From: Paracoccaceae bacterium
GTDB lineage: Bacteria; Pseudomonadota; Alphaproteobacteria; Rhodobacterales; Rhodobacteraceae
Direction: 5' to 3'
Length of the DNA stretch: 46,055 bases
NCBI GenBank assembly: GCA_947476475.1
Contig: CANJQT010000015.1
Location: forward strand, 1-46,055
In this document: piece by piece, positions 1-7,677 of the stretch
Numbering within the stretch: the first letter of the stretch is position 1
How the letters are laid out: the number at the start of each line of letters is the position of its first letter
Program-made: the position numbers and the translations under genes
The notes under the pieces: model-generated
Told to the model about the DNA's origin: nothing
Seen by the model: only the letters and a program-made list of their open reading frames with translations
Databases searched by the model: none

Positions 1-977
1 AAATATTGCGACGCGAAGGTGCAAAGATAGTCCTGTTCGGCTTCCGTGCAGATAGCTTGATGGGGGTCGCCCTGATGATCCATGTCGGTGGTGCCGATCA
101 AGGTGAAGTCTTCCTCATAGGGAATGGCGAAGATAATGCGACCGTCTTCCCCCTGAAAGAAATAGCTTTTCCCGTGGTCGAACAATTTCTTCACCACGAT
201 ATGGCTGCCACGCACCAAGCGGATCGATTCTGTCGTGTCGATATGGGCAATGCCGCGCACCACCTGTTCGACCCAGGGGCCGCCGGCATTCACCAGCACC
301 TTGGCGCGGAACACCTCGGCCTCCTGCCCGCGGTCGACGGTGATTTGCCAGTGATCGCCCATCCGTTCGGCGGCGGTGACACGGGCGCGAGTCATGATCT
401 TGGCGCCGCGATCCGCAGCGTCGCGGGCATTCAGAACGACCAGGCGGGCGTCTTCGACCCAGCAATCGGAATATTCGTAGGCGTGGCGGAATTTTGGGTT
501 AAGCACTTGACCTGCTAGGTCTTTTCGCAAGTCCAGCGTTGTGGTGGCGGGCAGTATCCGGCGGCCGCCAAGGTGATCGTAAAGGAACAGACCAAGCCGG
601 ATCAGCCAGGCCGGGCGACGGCCACGCGTCCAGGGCATGACGCGGTTGAGCAGCTTTGAGGCCGGCGTTTCTCCTTCGAAATGCATGTCAGGGTGATAGG
701 GCAGGACGAAACGCATCGGCCAGCTGATATGGGGCATGGCCGACAGCAAAACTTCCCTTTCTATCAATGCTTTACGGACCAGTCCGATCTCGAAGTATTC
801 TAGATAGCGCAGACCACCGTGAAACAGCTTCGTCGAGGCCGACGAAGTGCCCGAAGCCAGATCGCCCATTTCCGCCAGTGCCACCGACAGGCCTCGCCCC
901 GAAGCATCGCGGGCGATGCCGCAGCCGTTGATGCCGCCCCCGATGACAAAAATATCGTAAAGGGGGGGCGAATCCAT
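1..977 (-). CDS. glpD: Glycerol-3-phosphate dehydrogenase (partial, N-terminal about 325 residues)
   Basis: FAD-dependent oxidation of sn-glycerol-3-phosphate to dihydroxyacetone phosphate at the inner membrane, passing electrons to quinone. The protein starts MDSPP at 977 and shows the FAD-binding GGGINGCG at residues 13-20, then family blocks ASGTSSASTKLFHGGLRYLE, NAGGPWV and LIGTTDMDHQGDP. The reading frame is open to the left edge, so roughly the C-terminal third lies outside the window. It is divergent from the GlpR-like regulator at 1107, and the 129-bp gap holds a TGTTCG-N4-TGTTCG repeat that probably serves as the operator. Assignment as the aerobic GlpD family is confident; the start was chosen as the first ATG before the Rossmann motif. 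Confidence 0.95.
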   Translation of the reverse strand, partial: MDSPPLYDIFVIGGGINGCGIARDASGRGLSVALAEMGDLASGTSSASTKLFHGGLRYLEYFEIGLVRKALIEREVLLSAMPHISWPMRFVLPYHPDMHFEGETPASKLLNRVMPWTRGRRPAWLIRLGLFLYDHLGGRRILPATTTLDLRKDLAGQVLNPKFRHAYEYSDCWVEDARLVVLNARDAADRGAKIMTRARVTAAERMGDHWQITVDRGQEAEVFRAKVLVNAGGPWVEQVVRGIAHIDTTESIRLVRGSHIVVKKLFDHGKSYFFQGEDGRIIFAIPYEEDFTLIGTTDMDHQGDPHQAICTEAEQDYLCTFASQY

Positions 978-1036
978 GGGGCACCTGTGCGTTGATGGCG
1001 GATTGAACCGCCGAGGGCGCGGATTGTCAAATTTTA

Positions 1037-1052
1037 TGTTCGCTAATGTTCG
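1037..1052 (+). promoter_or_regulatory. Candidate GlpR operator, TGTTCG direct repeat
   Basis: The sequence TGTTCG-CTAA-TGTTCG has two TGTTCG units exactly 10 bp apart, one helical turn. It sits in the divergent glpD-glpR promoter region. DeoR/GlpR-family repressors typically bind repeated TTCG elements, so this is the obvious operator. The same TGTTCG-N4-TGTTCG pattern recurs just after the regulator (1886-1901, opposite strand). The binding role is inferred. Confidence 0.6.
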
Positions 1053-1106
1053 TTTTTATTTGGATTTCGCCAAAAGCTGTCTAAGGTGTCACAAAAGGAA
1101 CATCCT

Positions 1107-1871
1107 ATGGCGCTGAACTTAAGACAAAGTGAAATTCTTGACCTTGCGCGCGCTGACGGCCGGGTTCTGGTTGAGGATCTGGCGGCGCGATTTGGCGTGA
1201 CGCTGCAGACGATCCGCCGTGACCTGACGGACCTGGCCGACGCCGGGCGGCTGGAGCGGGTGCATGGCGGCGCGGTGCTGCATGCCAGGGTGGCCAATAT
1301 CGGCTATGCGGAACGGCGCCAGATGAATGCCGGGGCAAAGGCCGCAATTGCCCGGGCCTGCGCCGCGCGGATCCCCGACAATTCATCGCTGTTCCTGAAT
1401 ATCGGCACCACAACCGAAGCGGTGGCGCGCGAACTTCTGGGGCATCGCAACCTGACAATTGTGACAAATAACCTGAATATTGCCAATATATTGGCGGAAA
1501 GTGAAAGCTGTGATGTGATCGTGGCTGGCGGGGTTTTGCGACGGTCTGACGGCGGACTGGTGGGCGACCTGGCCAAGGAGGCGATTGAAGCGTTCAAGGT
1601 TGATCACGCGATCATCGGCACATCTGCGCTGGATGCGGACGGCGATCTGCTGGACTTCGACAGCCAGGAAGTGCGGGTAAGTCGCGCCATCATCCGGCAG
1701 GCGCGGCGCACCTTTCTGGTGGCCGATCATACAAAGCTGGCGCGTGCGGCCCCGGTGCGCATCGCGTCGCTGTCAGAGATCGACACCTTGTTTACCGACC
1801 GTCGCCTGCCCGCCGAAATGGCCCGCAAATGCGCGGAGTGGGGCACGGGGGTCGTGGTTTCGTCTGGCTGA
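1107..1871 (+). CDS. glpR: DeoR-family transcriptional regulator, GlpR-like
   Basis: Sugar-phosphate-responsive repressor, probably of glycerol-3-phosphate catabolism judging by its position divergent from glpD. The N-terminal DeoR helix-turn-helix covers about residues 1-60 (RQSEILDLARADGRVLVEDL, then RFGVTLQTIRRDL). The effector-binding DeoRC domain follows, with SLFLNIGTTTEAVARELL, NNLNIANIL, VAGGVLRRSDGGLVGD and the phosphate-site-like HTKLARAAPV. Length is 254 aa, normal for the family. The ATG at 1107 is preferred over an in-frame GTG at 1086 because AAGGAA lies 7 bases upstream. The inducer is not readable from sequence; glycerol-3-phosphate is inferred from context. Confidence 0.88.
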   Translation: MALNLRQSEILDLARADGRVLVEDLAARFGVTLQTIRRDLTDLADAGRLERVHGGAVLHARVANIGYAERRQMNAGAKAAIARACAARIPDNSSLFLNIGTTTEAVARELLGHRNLTIVTNNLNIANILAESESCDVIVAGGVLRRSDGGLVGDLAKEAIEAFKVDHAIIGTSALDADGDLLDFDSQEVRVSRAIIRQARRTFLVADHTKLARAAPVRIASLSEIDTLFTDRRLPAEMARKCAEWGTGVVVSSG

Positions 1872-1885
1872 CAAAAAGGAACATT

Positions 1886-1901
1886 CGAACAAAACCGAAC
1901 A
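1886..1901 (-). promoter_or_regulatory. Second GlpR-like operator motif, 3' of the regulator
   Basis: On the minus strand this reads TGTTCG-GTTT-TGTTCG, the same 6-4-6 direct repeat as in the glpD-glpR intergenic region. A third near-copy, TGTTCC, lies 8 bp further on the same strand. It is 15 bases after the glpR stop codon, where the next gene (hisN) is convergent, so no promoter is obvious. It may be a leftover from a lost downstream transport operon or an auxiliary site for looping. Confidence 0.4.
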
Positions 1902-1913
1902 TTCCTTTACTAG

Positions 1914-1941
1914 GTATGGATTACGTATGGCAAACGTATGG
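1914..1941. repeat. Imperfect 11-bp tandem repeat (TATGGATTACG type)
   Basis: TATGG recurs at 1915, 1926 and 1937, giving three units at 11-bp spacing. The 17-base core GTATGGATTACGTATGG at 1914-1930 is found again exactly at 31586-31602, about 29.7 kb away. Function is unknown; both copies are intergenic. Confidence 0.6.
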
Positions 1942-1993
1942 CTTTGCGCCTGACGCGAAGGCCGGGTGCCGCAAAGATCCCGGGGGATTTTTG

Positions 1994-2018
1994 GCAAGGA
2001 TTTTCTGAAAATCCTTGC
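1994..2018 (-). terminator. Perfect 12-bp hairpin after hisN
   Basis: GCAAGGATTTTC (1994-2005) and GAAAATCCTTGC (2007-2018) form a 12-bp perfect inverted repeat with a one-base centre. It directly abuts the hisN stop codon at 2019-2021 and lies between two convergent genes. The U-tract is weak on both strands, so it could be a bidirectional terminator or an mRNA-stabilising hairpin. Confidence 0.65.
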
Positions 2019-2792
2019 TTAACCCTGCAGCAGCGTCAGGGCCGCCCGATGGAGTTCTGGCGTGGCGGCGGCGAAGCAGGCGACATTATGGCCCATCCGC
2101 AGCTTGCCGCCCTGCCAGTCGGTCATTACCCCGCCCGCCTCTTCGACCAGAAGCGAGACAGTGAGGTAGTCATAGGGTTGCAGGTCGAAATCGATCACCA
2201 GATCGACATGACCCATCGCCAGAAGCGCGTAAGGGTAACAGTCATAGGAAAAGCGCCGGGTGGTGCCCGCATTCATCAGCCGGGCAAAGATCTGCGGGTG
2301 GGCGCGCCAGATCTTTTCACCTTCATTGACATAGACGGTGGCACCTTCAAGCCCGGTGCGGGCCGAAGCCTTGAGCCGTTCGCTGCCCTTGAAGGCGCCC
2401 CTGCCCTTTTCGGCGGTGAAAATTTCGTTCAGCGCTGGCATGCCGACGGCGGCGAGGCGGGTTTCGCCCGCGACCTGATGGGCAAGAAGGAAGCCGAACA
2501 GAGGGTGGCCGGAAATGAAGCTGCGGGTGCCGTCGATCGGGTCGATCACCCAAAGCGCGTTCGCGTCACCACCTTCGATGCCATGTTCTTCGCCAAAGAT
2601 GCCGTGACCGGGGAAACGGTCGGCGATCAGGCGGCGCACTTCGGCCTCGACGCCGCGGTCGGCCTGGGTGACGGGACTTTCGTCGTCCTTGAATTCCACG
2701 CCCAGACTGCCGCGAAAGAAGCGCATGGCGGCAGCGGCGGCAGCGCGCGCCATATCAAGCGCATCGTCCATGCGGGCGTCGGGCGTGGTCAT
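2019..2792 (-). CDS. hisN: Inositol-monophosphatase-family phosphatase, probable histidinol-phosphatase
   Basis: Mg-dependent phosphatase of the IMPase/FIG fold, most similar in layout to HisN, which hydrolyses L-histidinol phosphate. Metal ligands are visible in GEEHG (residues 67-71) and WVIDPIDGTRSF (81-92), and the C-terminal metal Asp lies in LQPYDYLTVSLLVEEAGG. Length is 257 aa, usual for the family. The gene follows the IalB-like gene with a 21-bp gap, so the two may share a transcript, although no functional link is evident. The assignment to histidinol phosphate rather than inositol phosphate is a family-level inference; no other his genes are nearby. Confidence 0.8.
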   Translation of the reverse strand: MTTPDARMDDALDMARAAAAAAMRFFRGSLGVEFKDDESPVTQADRGVEAEVRRLIADRFPGHGIFGEEHGIEGGDANALWVIDPIDGTRSFISGHPLFGFLLAHQVAGETRLAAVGMPALNEIFTAEKGRGAFKGSERLKASARTGLEGATVYVNEGEKIWRAHPQIFARLMNAGTTRRFSYDCYPYALLAMGHVDLVIDFDLQPYDYLTVSLLVEEAGGVMTDWQGGKLRMGHNVACFAAATPELHRAALTLLQG

Positions 2793-2813
2793 GGCTGATC
2801 CTTTCCGGGGCGA

Positions 2814-3338
2814 TCAGCCGCCGCAGCGTTTGGCGGCTTCGTCCACGGCTGCTGAAAAGCCGGAAAGCGAGAATGTATCCTGAGTCTGGGTGCCCTTGGC
2901 GGACCGCGCGACCAGAACTGCGGAAGACCCCGCCTTCATCGCCGCGACGATCTTGGCATCGTCATCCTCTGTGCCGGCCCAGGCCCATTCGCCATCGACA
3001 TAAAGTTCGAACTTTGTGCCGCTCACATCAAGGTCAACCGTCGAGTCGGGAGCAAATGGATAGCCGCCCGAGAAGGACACGATGCCCTTGCCGTCCGCAC
3101 TGTAGGTGACGAACAGCAAGATGTCACCGCGCCGCACCGTGGCAGGCTTTCCGTTCTTGGTGTTGACGGTTTCCTTGGGGGCAGAGACGCTCCAGCATTG
3201 CTGGGGGTTGCCATCGACAAACACGCTCCAGTCGGTACTGGCCGACACGCGGTTGTCGGACACCTGCGCCAGTGCCGCACCGCTTAAAGCGACGCCAGCA
3301 AGCGCGGCGCCCATCAAGCCTTTCCACAGGGTGATCAT
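2814..3338 (-). CDS. IalB-like secreted protein (invasion-associated locus B family)
   Basis: Small exported protein of 174 aa. It begins MITLWKGLMGAALAGVALSG with likely signal cleavage after ALA (about residue 24). The mature part has the IalB-type beta pattern: DWSVFVDGNPQQCWSVSAP near the start, a central FVTYSADGK...FSGGYPF, and GSSAVLVARSAKGTQTQDTF with a terminal Cys near the C-terminus (AKRCGG). The two cysteines could pair in the periplasm. The frame is open further upstream to 3494, but the ATG at 3338 is chosen because the signal peptide starts there. The molecular role of the family outside Bartonella is not established. It lies upstream of hisN in the same direction. Confidence 0.8.
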   Translation of the reverse strand: MITLWKGLMGAALAGVALSGAALAQVSDNRVSASTDWSVFVDGNPQQCWSVSAPKETVNTKNGKPATVRRGDILLFVTYSADGKGIVSFSGGYPFAPDSTVDLDVSGTKFELYVDGEWAWAGTEDDDAKIVAAMKAGSSAVLVARSAKGTQTQDTFSLSGFSAAVDEAAKRCGG

Positions 3339-3522
3339 CTTTCGGTGGCCTCCAGCCCTTTGCCTGACCCCGCAGCGGGTGCCTTTCTGGCACCTTTTTC
3401 CAATGGCGGGGCGCATTTCAACTCGATATGGAACTGATAACGCATCCGGGGCAAGCTGGGAAAGCCCCGGCGGCAGAAATTCGCCCAAAAGCACGGCGGC
3501 AGACAGGATTTCTGGAGGAAGA

Positions 3523-4515
3523 ATGGCGGCGGTGGATCTGATTGAACTGTGGCGGGGCGGGCTTTTGGAGGGCGTGCATCGCGGTCACGTCGTGGTTTGT
3601 GATGCGGCGGGCGAGATTGTCGAGGCTTGGGGCGACCCGGCGGCGGTGATCTTTCCGCGATCATCGTGCAAGATGATCCAGGCGCTGCCGCTGATCGAAA
3701 GCGGCGCGGCAGAGGCTGCGGGTTTGACCGATGCGCAGATGGCCCTTGCCTGCGCCAGCCATCAGGGAGCAGAGATTCACACCGCCGCTGTTGCCCGCTG
3801 GTTGGCGGATCTGGGGTTGGGCGAGCCGGATCTGCGTTGCGGATCGCATATGCCTTATGACGAGGCGACGCGGGACGCGCTTTACCGCCACCACGGCAAG
3901 CCTTGCCAGCTGCACAATAATTGTTCGGGCAAGCATGCGGGGTTCCTGACGCTGAACCGCCATCTGAAGGGTGGGGCGGAGTATGTGGAGGTGGACCATC
4001 CGGTGCAGAAGGCGGTGCGGGCGGCGACCGAAGAGGTGTGCCACGAATCCGCTGCGGGATACGGGATCGACGGTTGTTCGGCCCCGAATTTCGCCACCTC
4101 GATCCACGGGTTGGCGCGGGCAATGGCGTTCTTCGCCGCGGCGCGCGATGCGGGGTCGGTGCGTGAACGGGCGGCGCATCGGTTGACCCATGCGATGACT
4201 GCATTCCCTGAGCTGGTGGCGGGTGAGGGGCGGTCCTGCACGAACCTGATGCGGGCGATGGGCGGCAAGGTGGCGGTCAAGACCGGGGCCGAGGCGGTGT
4301 TCACCGCCATCCTGCCTGACAAGAAGCTGGGAATTGCGGTGAAGGTGCTGGACGGGGCTACGCGGGCGTCGGAAGCGGCGATCACAGCGCTGCTGATCCG
4401 TCATGGAGTGCTGGATGCCGGGCATCCGGTGGTCGAGCGCTATCTGACCGGCAAGCAGAAGAACTGCCGCGGGCTGGTGACGGGCGAGTTGCGGCTGGCG
4501 CCGGGGTTCTGCTGA
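3523..4515 (+). CDS. L-asparaginase II-family protein (rhizobial, class 3 type)
   Basis: Predicted to hydrolyse L-asparagine to aspartate and ammonia in the cytoplasm; no signal peptide. The 330-aa protein belongs to the PF06089-type family typified by the Rhizobium etli enzyme, not to the E. coli type. It retains the expected catalytic layout: PRSSCKMIQ with the Ser-x-x-Lys pair (S47/K50), CASHQG (S79), NNCSGKHAG (C134/K137) and DGCSAP (about C185). The Cys/Lys pair forms a zinc site in the rhizobial enzyme. The ATG at 3523 has GGAGGA 4 bases upstream; the frame stays open to 3106 but that overlaps the divergent IalB gene. Monocistronic, followed by a dispersed hairpin repeat. Confidence 0.88.
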   Translation: MAAVDLIELWRGGLLEGVHRGHVVVCDAAGEIVEAWGDPAAVIFPRSSCKMIQALPLIESGAAEAAGLTDAQMALACASHQGAEIHTAAVARWLADLGLGEPDLRCGSHMPYDEATRDALYRHHGKPCQLHNNCSGKHAGFLTLNRHLKGGAEYVEVDHPVQKAVRAATEEVCHESAAGYGIDGCSAPNFATSIHGLARAMAFFAAARDAGSVRERAAHRLTHAMTAFPELVAGEGRSCTNLMRAMGGKVAVKTGAEAVFTAILPDKKLGIAVKVLDGATRASEAAITALLIRHGVLDAGHPVVERYLTGKQKNCRGLVTGELRLAPGFC

Positions 4516-4516
4516 G

Positions 4517-4570
4517 GCTGGGGGCTTAGCGCACCCAGACCCCCGCGGGATATCTATGGACAGAAAATGG
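4517..4570. repeat. Dispersed intergenic hairpin repeat, copy A (GACAGAAAATG type)
   Basis: A G-rich then C-rich run (GGGGGCT ... GACCCCCGC) is followed by GGGATATCTATGGACAGAAAATGG. The arrangement matches copies at 24115 and 36791. It lies between the convergent asparaginase and TSUP genes and may terminate both. It is the most degenerate copy in the window. Confidence 0.5.
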
Positions 4571-4576
4571 GGCCTG

Positions 4577-5335
4577 TCAGAGCATCTGCCAGATGAGACG
4601 CAGCGCCATTGCCGTTGAAGTGACGGTGAGGAGCGGGCGGATCAGGCGCGCGCCGTTTTTCATTGCCATGTGGCTGCCAAGATGGGCACCGGCAATCTGC
4701 GCTGCCCCCATGGCAAGGCCGAGTTTCCACAAGGGGGCGCCGATCAGGGCGAAAGCCATCACCGAGCCGATGTTCGACGCGAAGTTCAGCAGTTTGGTAT
4801 GGGCGGTGCCCTTGAGGACGCCGTAGCCCGACAAAAGCACGAAGCCGATCATGAAGAAGGAACCGGTGCCGGGGCCGATGAGCCCGTCGTAAAAGGCAAT
4901 GGCGGGGACGAAGGTGGCGGTGAACAGCGCAGGGGCCAGCCTCTGGTGGCGGTCGGCGTCGGAGAGGCCGGGTTTGAGCGCGAAGAACAGGGCGACGCCG
5001 ATCAGGATAACCGGCAGGATCAGGCGGAAGCTGTCGGTGGGGATCAGGGGAACGAGTTGCGAGCCCGCGAAGGCGGCGGCTGCGGCGAGAAGTGCCGGGA
5101 TGGTCTGTGACCGCAGATCGACATGGCCGCGGCGGGCGTAGGCGAGGGCAGCGGTGCCCGCACCGAAGGCGCCTTGCACCTTGTTGGTGCCGAGCGCCTG
5201 AACCGGCGGCAGACCCGCAAGCAGGAGGGCGGGCACGGTGATCAGCCCGCCGCCGCCGGCGATACTGTCGATGATGCCGGCAAGGAAGGCCGCAAGGATC
5301 AGCAACAGGGCAACGGTCAGGGTGACTTCGAACAA
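4577..5335 (-). CDS. TSUP-family permease (TauE/SafE)
   Basis: Integral membrane protein of about 252 aa with 7-8 predicted hydrophobic helices. It carries the family signature near the N-terminus (FLAGIIDSIAGGGGLITVPA, then ALGTNKVQG) and again in the second half (YDGLIGPGTGSFF, GTAHTKLLNFASNIGS). TSUP proteins export or import sulfite, sulfoacetate or other organosulfur anions; the substrate here is unknown. The likely start is the TTG at 5335, with GGAGAG 6 bases upstream. An in-frame ATG at 5470 would overlap serB by 79 bp and adds only an Arg/Pro-rich non-family segment. It follows serB in the same direction with a 56-bp gap, so it is probably cotranscribed. Confidence 0.85.
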   Translation of the reverse strand: MFEVTLTVALLLILAAFLAGIIDSIAGGGGLITVPALLLAGLPPVQALGTNKVQGAFGAGTAALAYARRGHVDLRSQTIPALLAAAAAFAGSQLVPLIPTDSFRLILPVILIGVALFFALKPGLSDADRHQRLAPALFTATFVPAIAFYDGLIGPGTGSFFMIGFVLLSGYGVLKGTAHTKLLNFASNIGSVMAFALIGAPLWKLGLAMGAAQIAGAHLGSHMAMKNGARLIRPLLTVTSTAMALRLIWQML

Positions 5336-5391
5336 GTTCTTCTCTCCGGCCAGGGTGGCGTACCATCCATGGCGACAGCGGGATTGTAAAG

Positions 5392-6264
5392 TCAGGCGAA
5401 TTCGGTCGCGGCGTAGCCCTGGATGTAAAGCAGGGCGGTCAGGTCGGCGTGGTTGACGCGGATATCGCACTGGGCGGCAACGGCGGGTTTGGCATGCAGC
5501 GCCACCCCCGCCCCGGCAAGGCCGAGCATGCCGAGATCATTGGCGCCGTCACCGACCGCGATCACATCGGCGGCGGTCAGTCCGAGGCGGCTGGTGATGT
5601 CGATGAGCGCCTGCACCTTGGCTTCGCGGCCGAGGATCGGCCGGGCCACTTCGCCGGTGAGTTTGCCGCAGGAGGTGAGCAGTCGGTTGGCGCGATGTTC
5701 GTCAAAGCCGAGATGCGCCGCCACGCTTTGGGTAAAAGCGGTGAAGCCGCCCGAGACCAGCGCCGCGTAGCCGCCGCCGGCCTTCATGGTGGCAATCAGG
5801 GTGGCGCCGCCGGGCATATAGGTGATGCGTTCCTTCAGCACCTGGGGGATCACCGCCTCGGGTAGGTTGCGCATCAGATCGACCCGTTCGACCAGGGCGC
5901 TTTCGAAATCCAGTTCGCCGTTCATGGCGCGGGCGGTGATTGCGGCGACGCGGGCCCCGTGGCCAGCCATCGCGGCAAGTTCGTCGATACATTCCTGTTC
6001 GATCATTGTGCTGTCCATGTCGGCCAGGAGCATCTTCTTGCGCCGCCCTTCGGCCTTTTGCACCACAAGGTCCAGACCCAGCGCCTGCAGGTCATCCCAG
6101 ATTTCCCAGCGGTTGGCGGGCATTTCGGCCAGCGCGAATTCGGCGGCAATGCCGGGATTGAGCCAGCGCGCCTGACCGCCACCCCAGGCGTTGCGCAGCG
6201 ATTCGACGGCGACCCGGTCAAGGTTGGCGCGGGCGGGGCTGGCGAGAAGCGTGGCGATGAACAT
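5392..6264 (-). CDS. serB: Phosphoserine phosphatase
   Basis: Last step of serine synthesis, hydrolysing O-phospho-L-serine to L-serine. HAD-superfamily motifs are all present: motif [17 protein letters not shown] with the nucleophile at D82 and acid D84, motif II SGGFT, and motif [16 protein letters not shown]. The N-terminal 75 residues ([26 protein letters not shown]) form the usual extra domain of proteobacterial SerB. Length is 290 aa, as expected. It is transcribed away from serC-serA, so all three genes of the phosphorylated pathway sit within 4 kb. Confidence 0.95.
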   Translation of the reverse strand: MFIATLLASPARANLDRVAVESLRNAWGGGQARWLNPGIAAEFALAEMPANRWEIWDDLQALGLDLVVQKAEGRRKKMLLADMDSTMIEQECIDELAAMAGHGARVAAITARAMNGELDFESALVERVDLMRNLPEAVIPQVLKERITYMPGGATLIATMKAGGGYAALVSGGFTAFTQSVAAHLGFDEHRANRLLTSCGKLTGEVARPILGREAKVQALIDITSRLGLTAADVIAVGDGANDLGMLGLAGAGVALHAKPAVAAQCDIRVNHADLTALLYIQGYAATEFA

Positions 6265-6356
6265 CGGGGCCTGTTTCCTATCGTAGTCGGTATGCGTCGC
6301 TTTTTAAGCATCAAGCGGCGCTTTAGGGCAGTTTTTGGTCTTGTGCCAGCGGATTT

Positions 6357-6416
6357 CGCCGCTTACCCCTTGCGGCGGGACACCCTTCCCCACCGAAGGG
6401 CATATATCTGGAAGGA
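6357..6416 (+). ncRNA. serC leader RNA motif (cis-regulatory)
   Basis: Two hairpins lie just before serC: CGCCGC (6357-6362) with GCGGCG (6372-6377), 9-nt loop; and CCCTTC (6383-6388) with GAAGGG (6395-6400), 6-nt loop. They are followed by the SD GGAAGGA (6410-6416) and the ATG at 6421. A two-hairpin conserved RNA called the serC motif is known upstream of alphaproteobacterial serC-serA operons, and position and shape agree. The ligand or mechanism is not known. Identity is from layout, not a covariance-model search. Confidence 0.65.
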
Positions 6417-6420
6417 TACT

Positions 6421-7566
6421 ATGACGGATCTGACGAAACCGGCTGTGCGCCCGGCAAATGCGCGCTTTTCGTCTGGCCCTTGCGCCAAAATTCCCGGATT
6501 TGATCTGAACATGCTGGCAGACGCCCCCCTTGGGCGGTCGCATCGCGCATCTGTCGGCAAGGCCAAGCTGAAAGAGGCGATCGAGCTGACGCGCGAGGTT
6601 CTGCGCGTGCCGGAAGGGTACCGGATCGGGATTGTTCCGGCATCGGACACCGGCGCGGTCGAGATGGCGCTGTGGTCACTTCTGGGGCCTCGCCCCGTCG
6701 AGGTGCTGTGCTGGGAGAGTTTCGGCGAAGGCTGGGCCACCGATGTGGTCAAGCAGCTGAAGCTGGAGGCCACGGTACGCAAGGCCGATTACGGGCGGAT
6801 CGTCGATTTCGCCCAAGTGGATTTTGACAAGGATGTGGTGTTCACCTGGAACGGCACGACTTCGGGCGTGCGGGTGCCGGATGGCGGGCTGATCCCGGCG
6901 GACCGCGCGGGACTGACGATTTGCGACGCAACCAGCGCCGCCTTTGCGATGGATCTGCCGTGGGACAAGCTGGATGTGGTGACCTTCAGCTGGCAGAAGG
7001 TGCTGGGCGGCGAAGGGGCGCATGGGATGCTGGTGTTGGGCCCCCGCGCGGTTGCACGGCTGGAGAGTCACACGCCCGCCTGGCCGATGCCAAAGATTTT
7101 CCGCATGACCAAGGGCGGAAAGCTGATCGAAGGGATTTTCGAGGGCGAGACGATCAATACGCCGTCGATGCTGGCGGTCGAGGACTATCTGGTCACGCTG
7201 AAATGGGCGAAGGGGCTGGGCGGTCTGCCCGCGCTGATCGCGCGCTGCGATGCCAATGCCGGGGCAGTGCGGGATTTCATCAGGGGCAAGGGCTGGATCG
7301 CTGATCTGGCCGAGGATCCGGCGACGGGATCGACCACCTCGGTCTGTCTGCGGTTCACGGATGGGCGGATCAGGGATGGTGCTGCGTTCGCCAAGGCCGT
7401 GGCAAAGCGGCTGGAGAAGGAAGGCGTGGCGCTGGATGCGGGGGCTTACCGCGATGCGCCACCCGGGCTGCGCATCTGGTGCGGCGCGACGGTCGAGGCC
7501 GCCGATGTGGCAGCCCTGATGCCCTGGATCGAATGGGCGTTTGAGGCCGAGATCGCGGCGCCGTGA
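6421..7566 (+). CDS. serC: Phosphoserine aminotransferase
   Basis: PLP enzyme converting 3-phosphohydroxypyruvate plus glutamate to O-phosphoserine. The 381-aa protein resembles the alphaproteobacterial/Methanosarcina-type SerC: N-terminal [13 protein letters not shown], then [20 protein letters not shown], the cofactor Lys in [15 protein letters not shown] (K193), and [13 protein letters not shown]. The start ATG at 6421 has GGAAGGA upstream. It is preceded by the serC RNA motif and is the first gene of a serC-serA unit; the 111-bp gap to serA contains a dispersed hairpin repeat that could attenuate read-through. Confidence 0.95.
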   Translation: MTDLTKPAVRPANARFSSGPCAKIPGFDLNMLADAPLGRSHRASVGKAKLKEAIELTREVLRVPEGYRIGIVPASDTGAVEMALWSLLGPRPVEVLCWESFGEGWATDVVKQLKLEATVRKADYGRIVDFAQVDFDKDVVFTWNGTTSGVRVPDGGLIPADRAGLTICDATSAAFAMDLPWDKLDVVTFSWQKVLGGEGAHGMLVLGPRAVARLESHTPAWPMPKIFRMTKGGKLIEGIFEGETINTPSMLAVEDYLVTLKWAKGLGGLPALIARCDANAGAVRDFIRGKGWIADLAEDPATGSTTSVCLRFTDGRIRDGAAFAKAVAKRLEKEGVALDAGAYRDAPPGLRIWCGATVEAADVAALMPWIEWAFEAEIAAP

Positions 7567-7580
7567 CCTGAGGGTGGGAG

Positions 7581-7630
7581 CGGGGGCCAGCCCCCGCGAC
7601 CCCCGGAGTATTTTCACCAAGATGAAAGGC
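7581..7630 (+). repeat. Dispersed intergenic hairpin repeat, copy B (CCAAGATGAAA type)
   Basis: CGGGGGC (7581-7587) and GCCCCCG (7590-7596) form a perfect 7-bp stem. It is followed by ACCCCCGGAGTATTTTCACC and AAGATGAAAG. Copy D at 27329 shares the hairpin, the GGAGTATTT box and the CCAAGATGAAA tail. Located between serC and serA; it could be a partial terminator, an mRNA 3' stabiliser or a mobile miniature repeat. Confidence 0.7.
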
Positions 7631-7677
7631 AGACCGATGTCCTGTGCGGACGGCTGCCGGACGAAAGGACAAACGAA

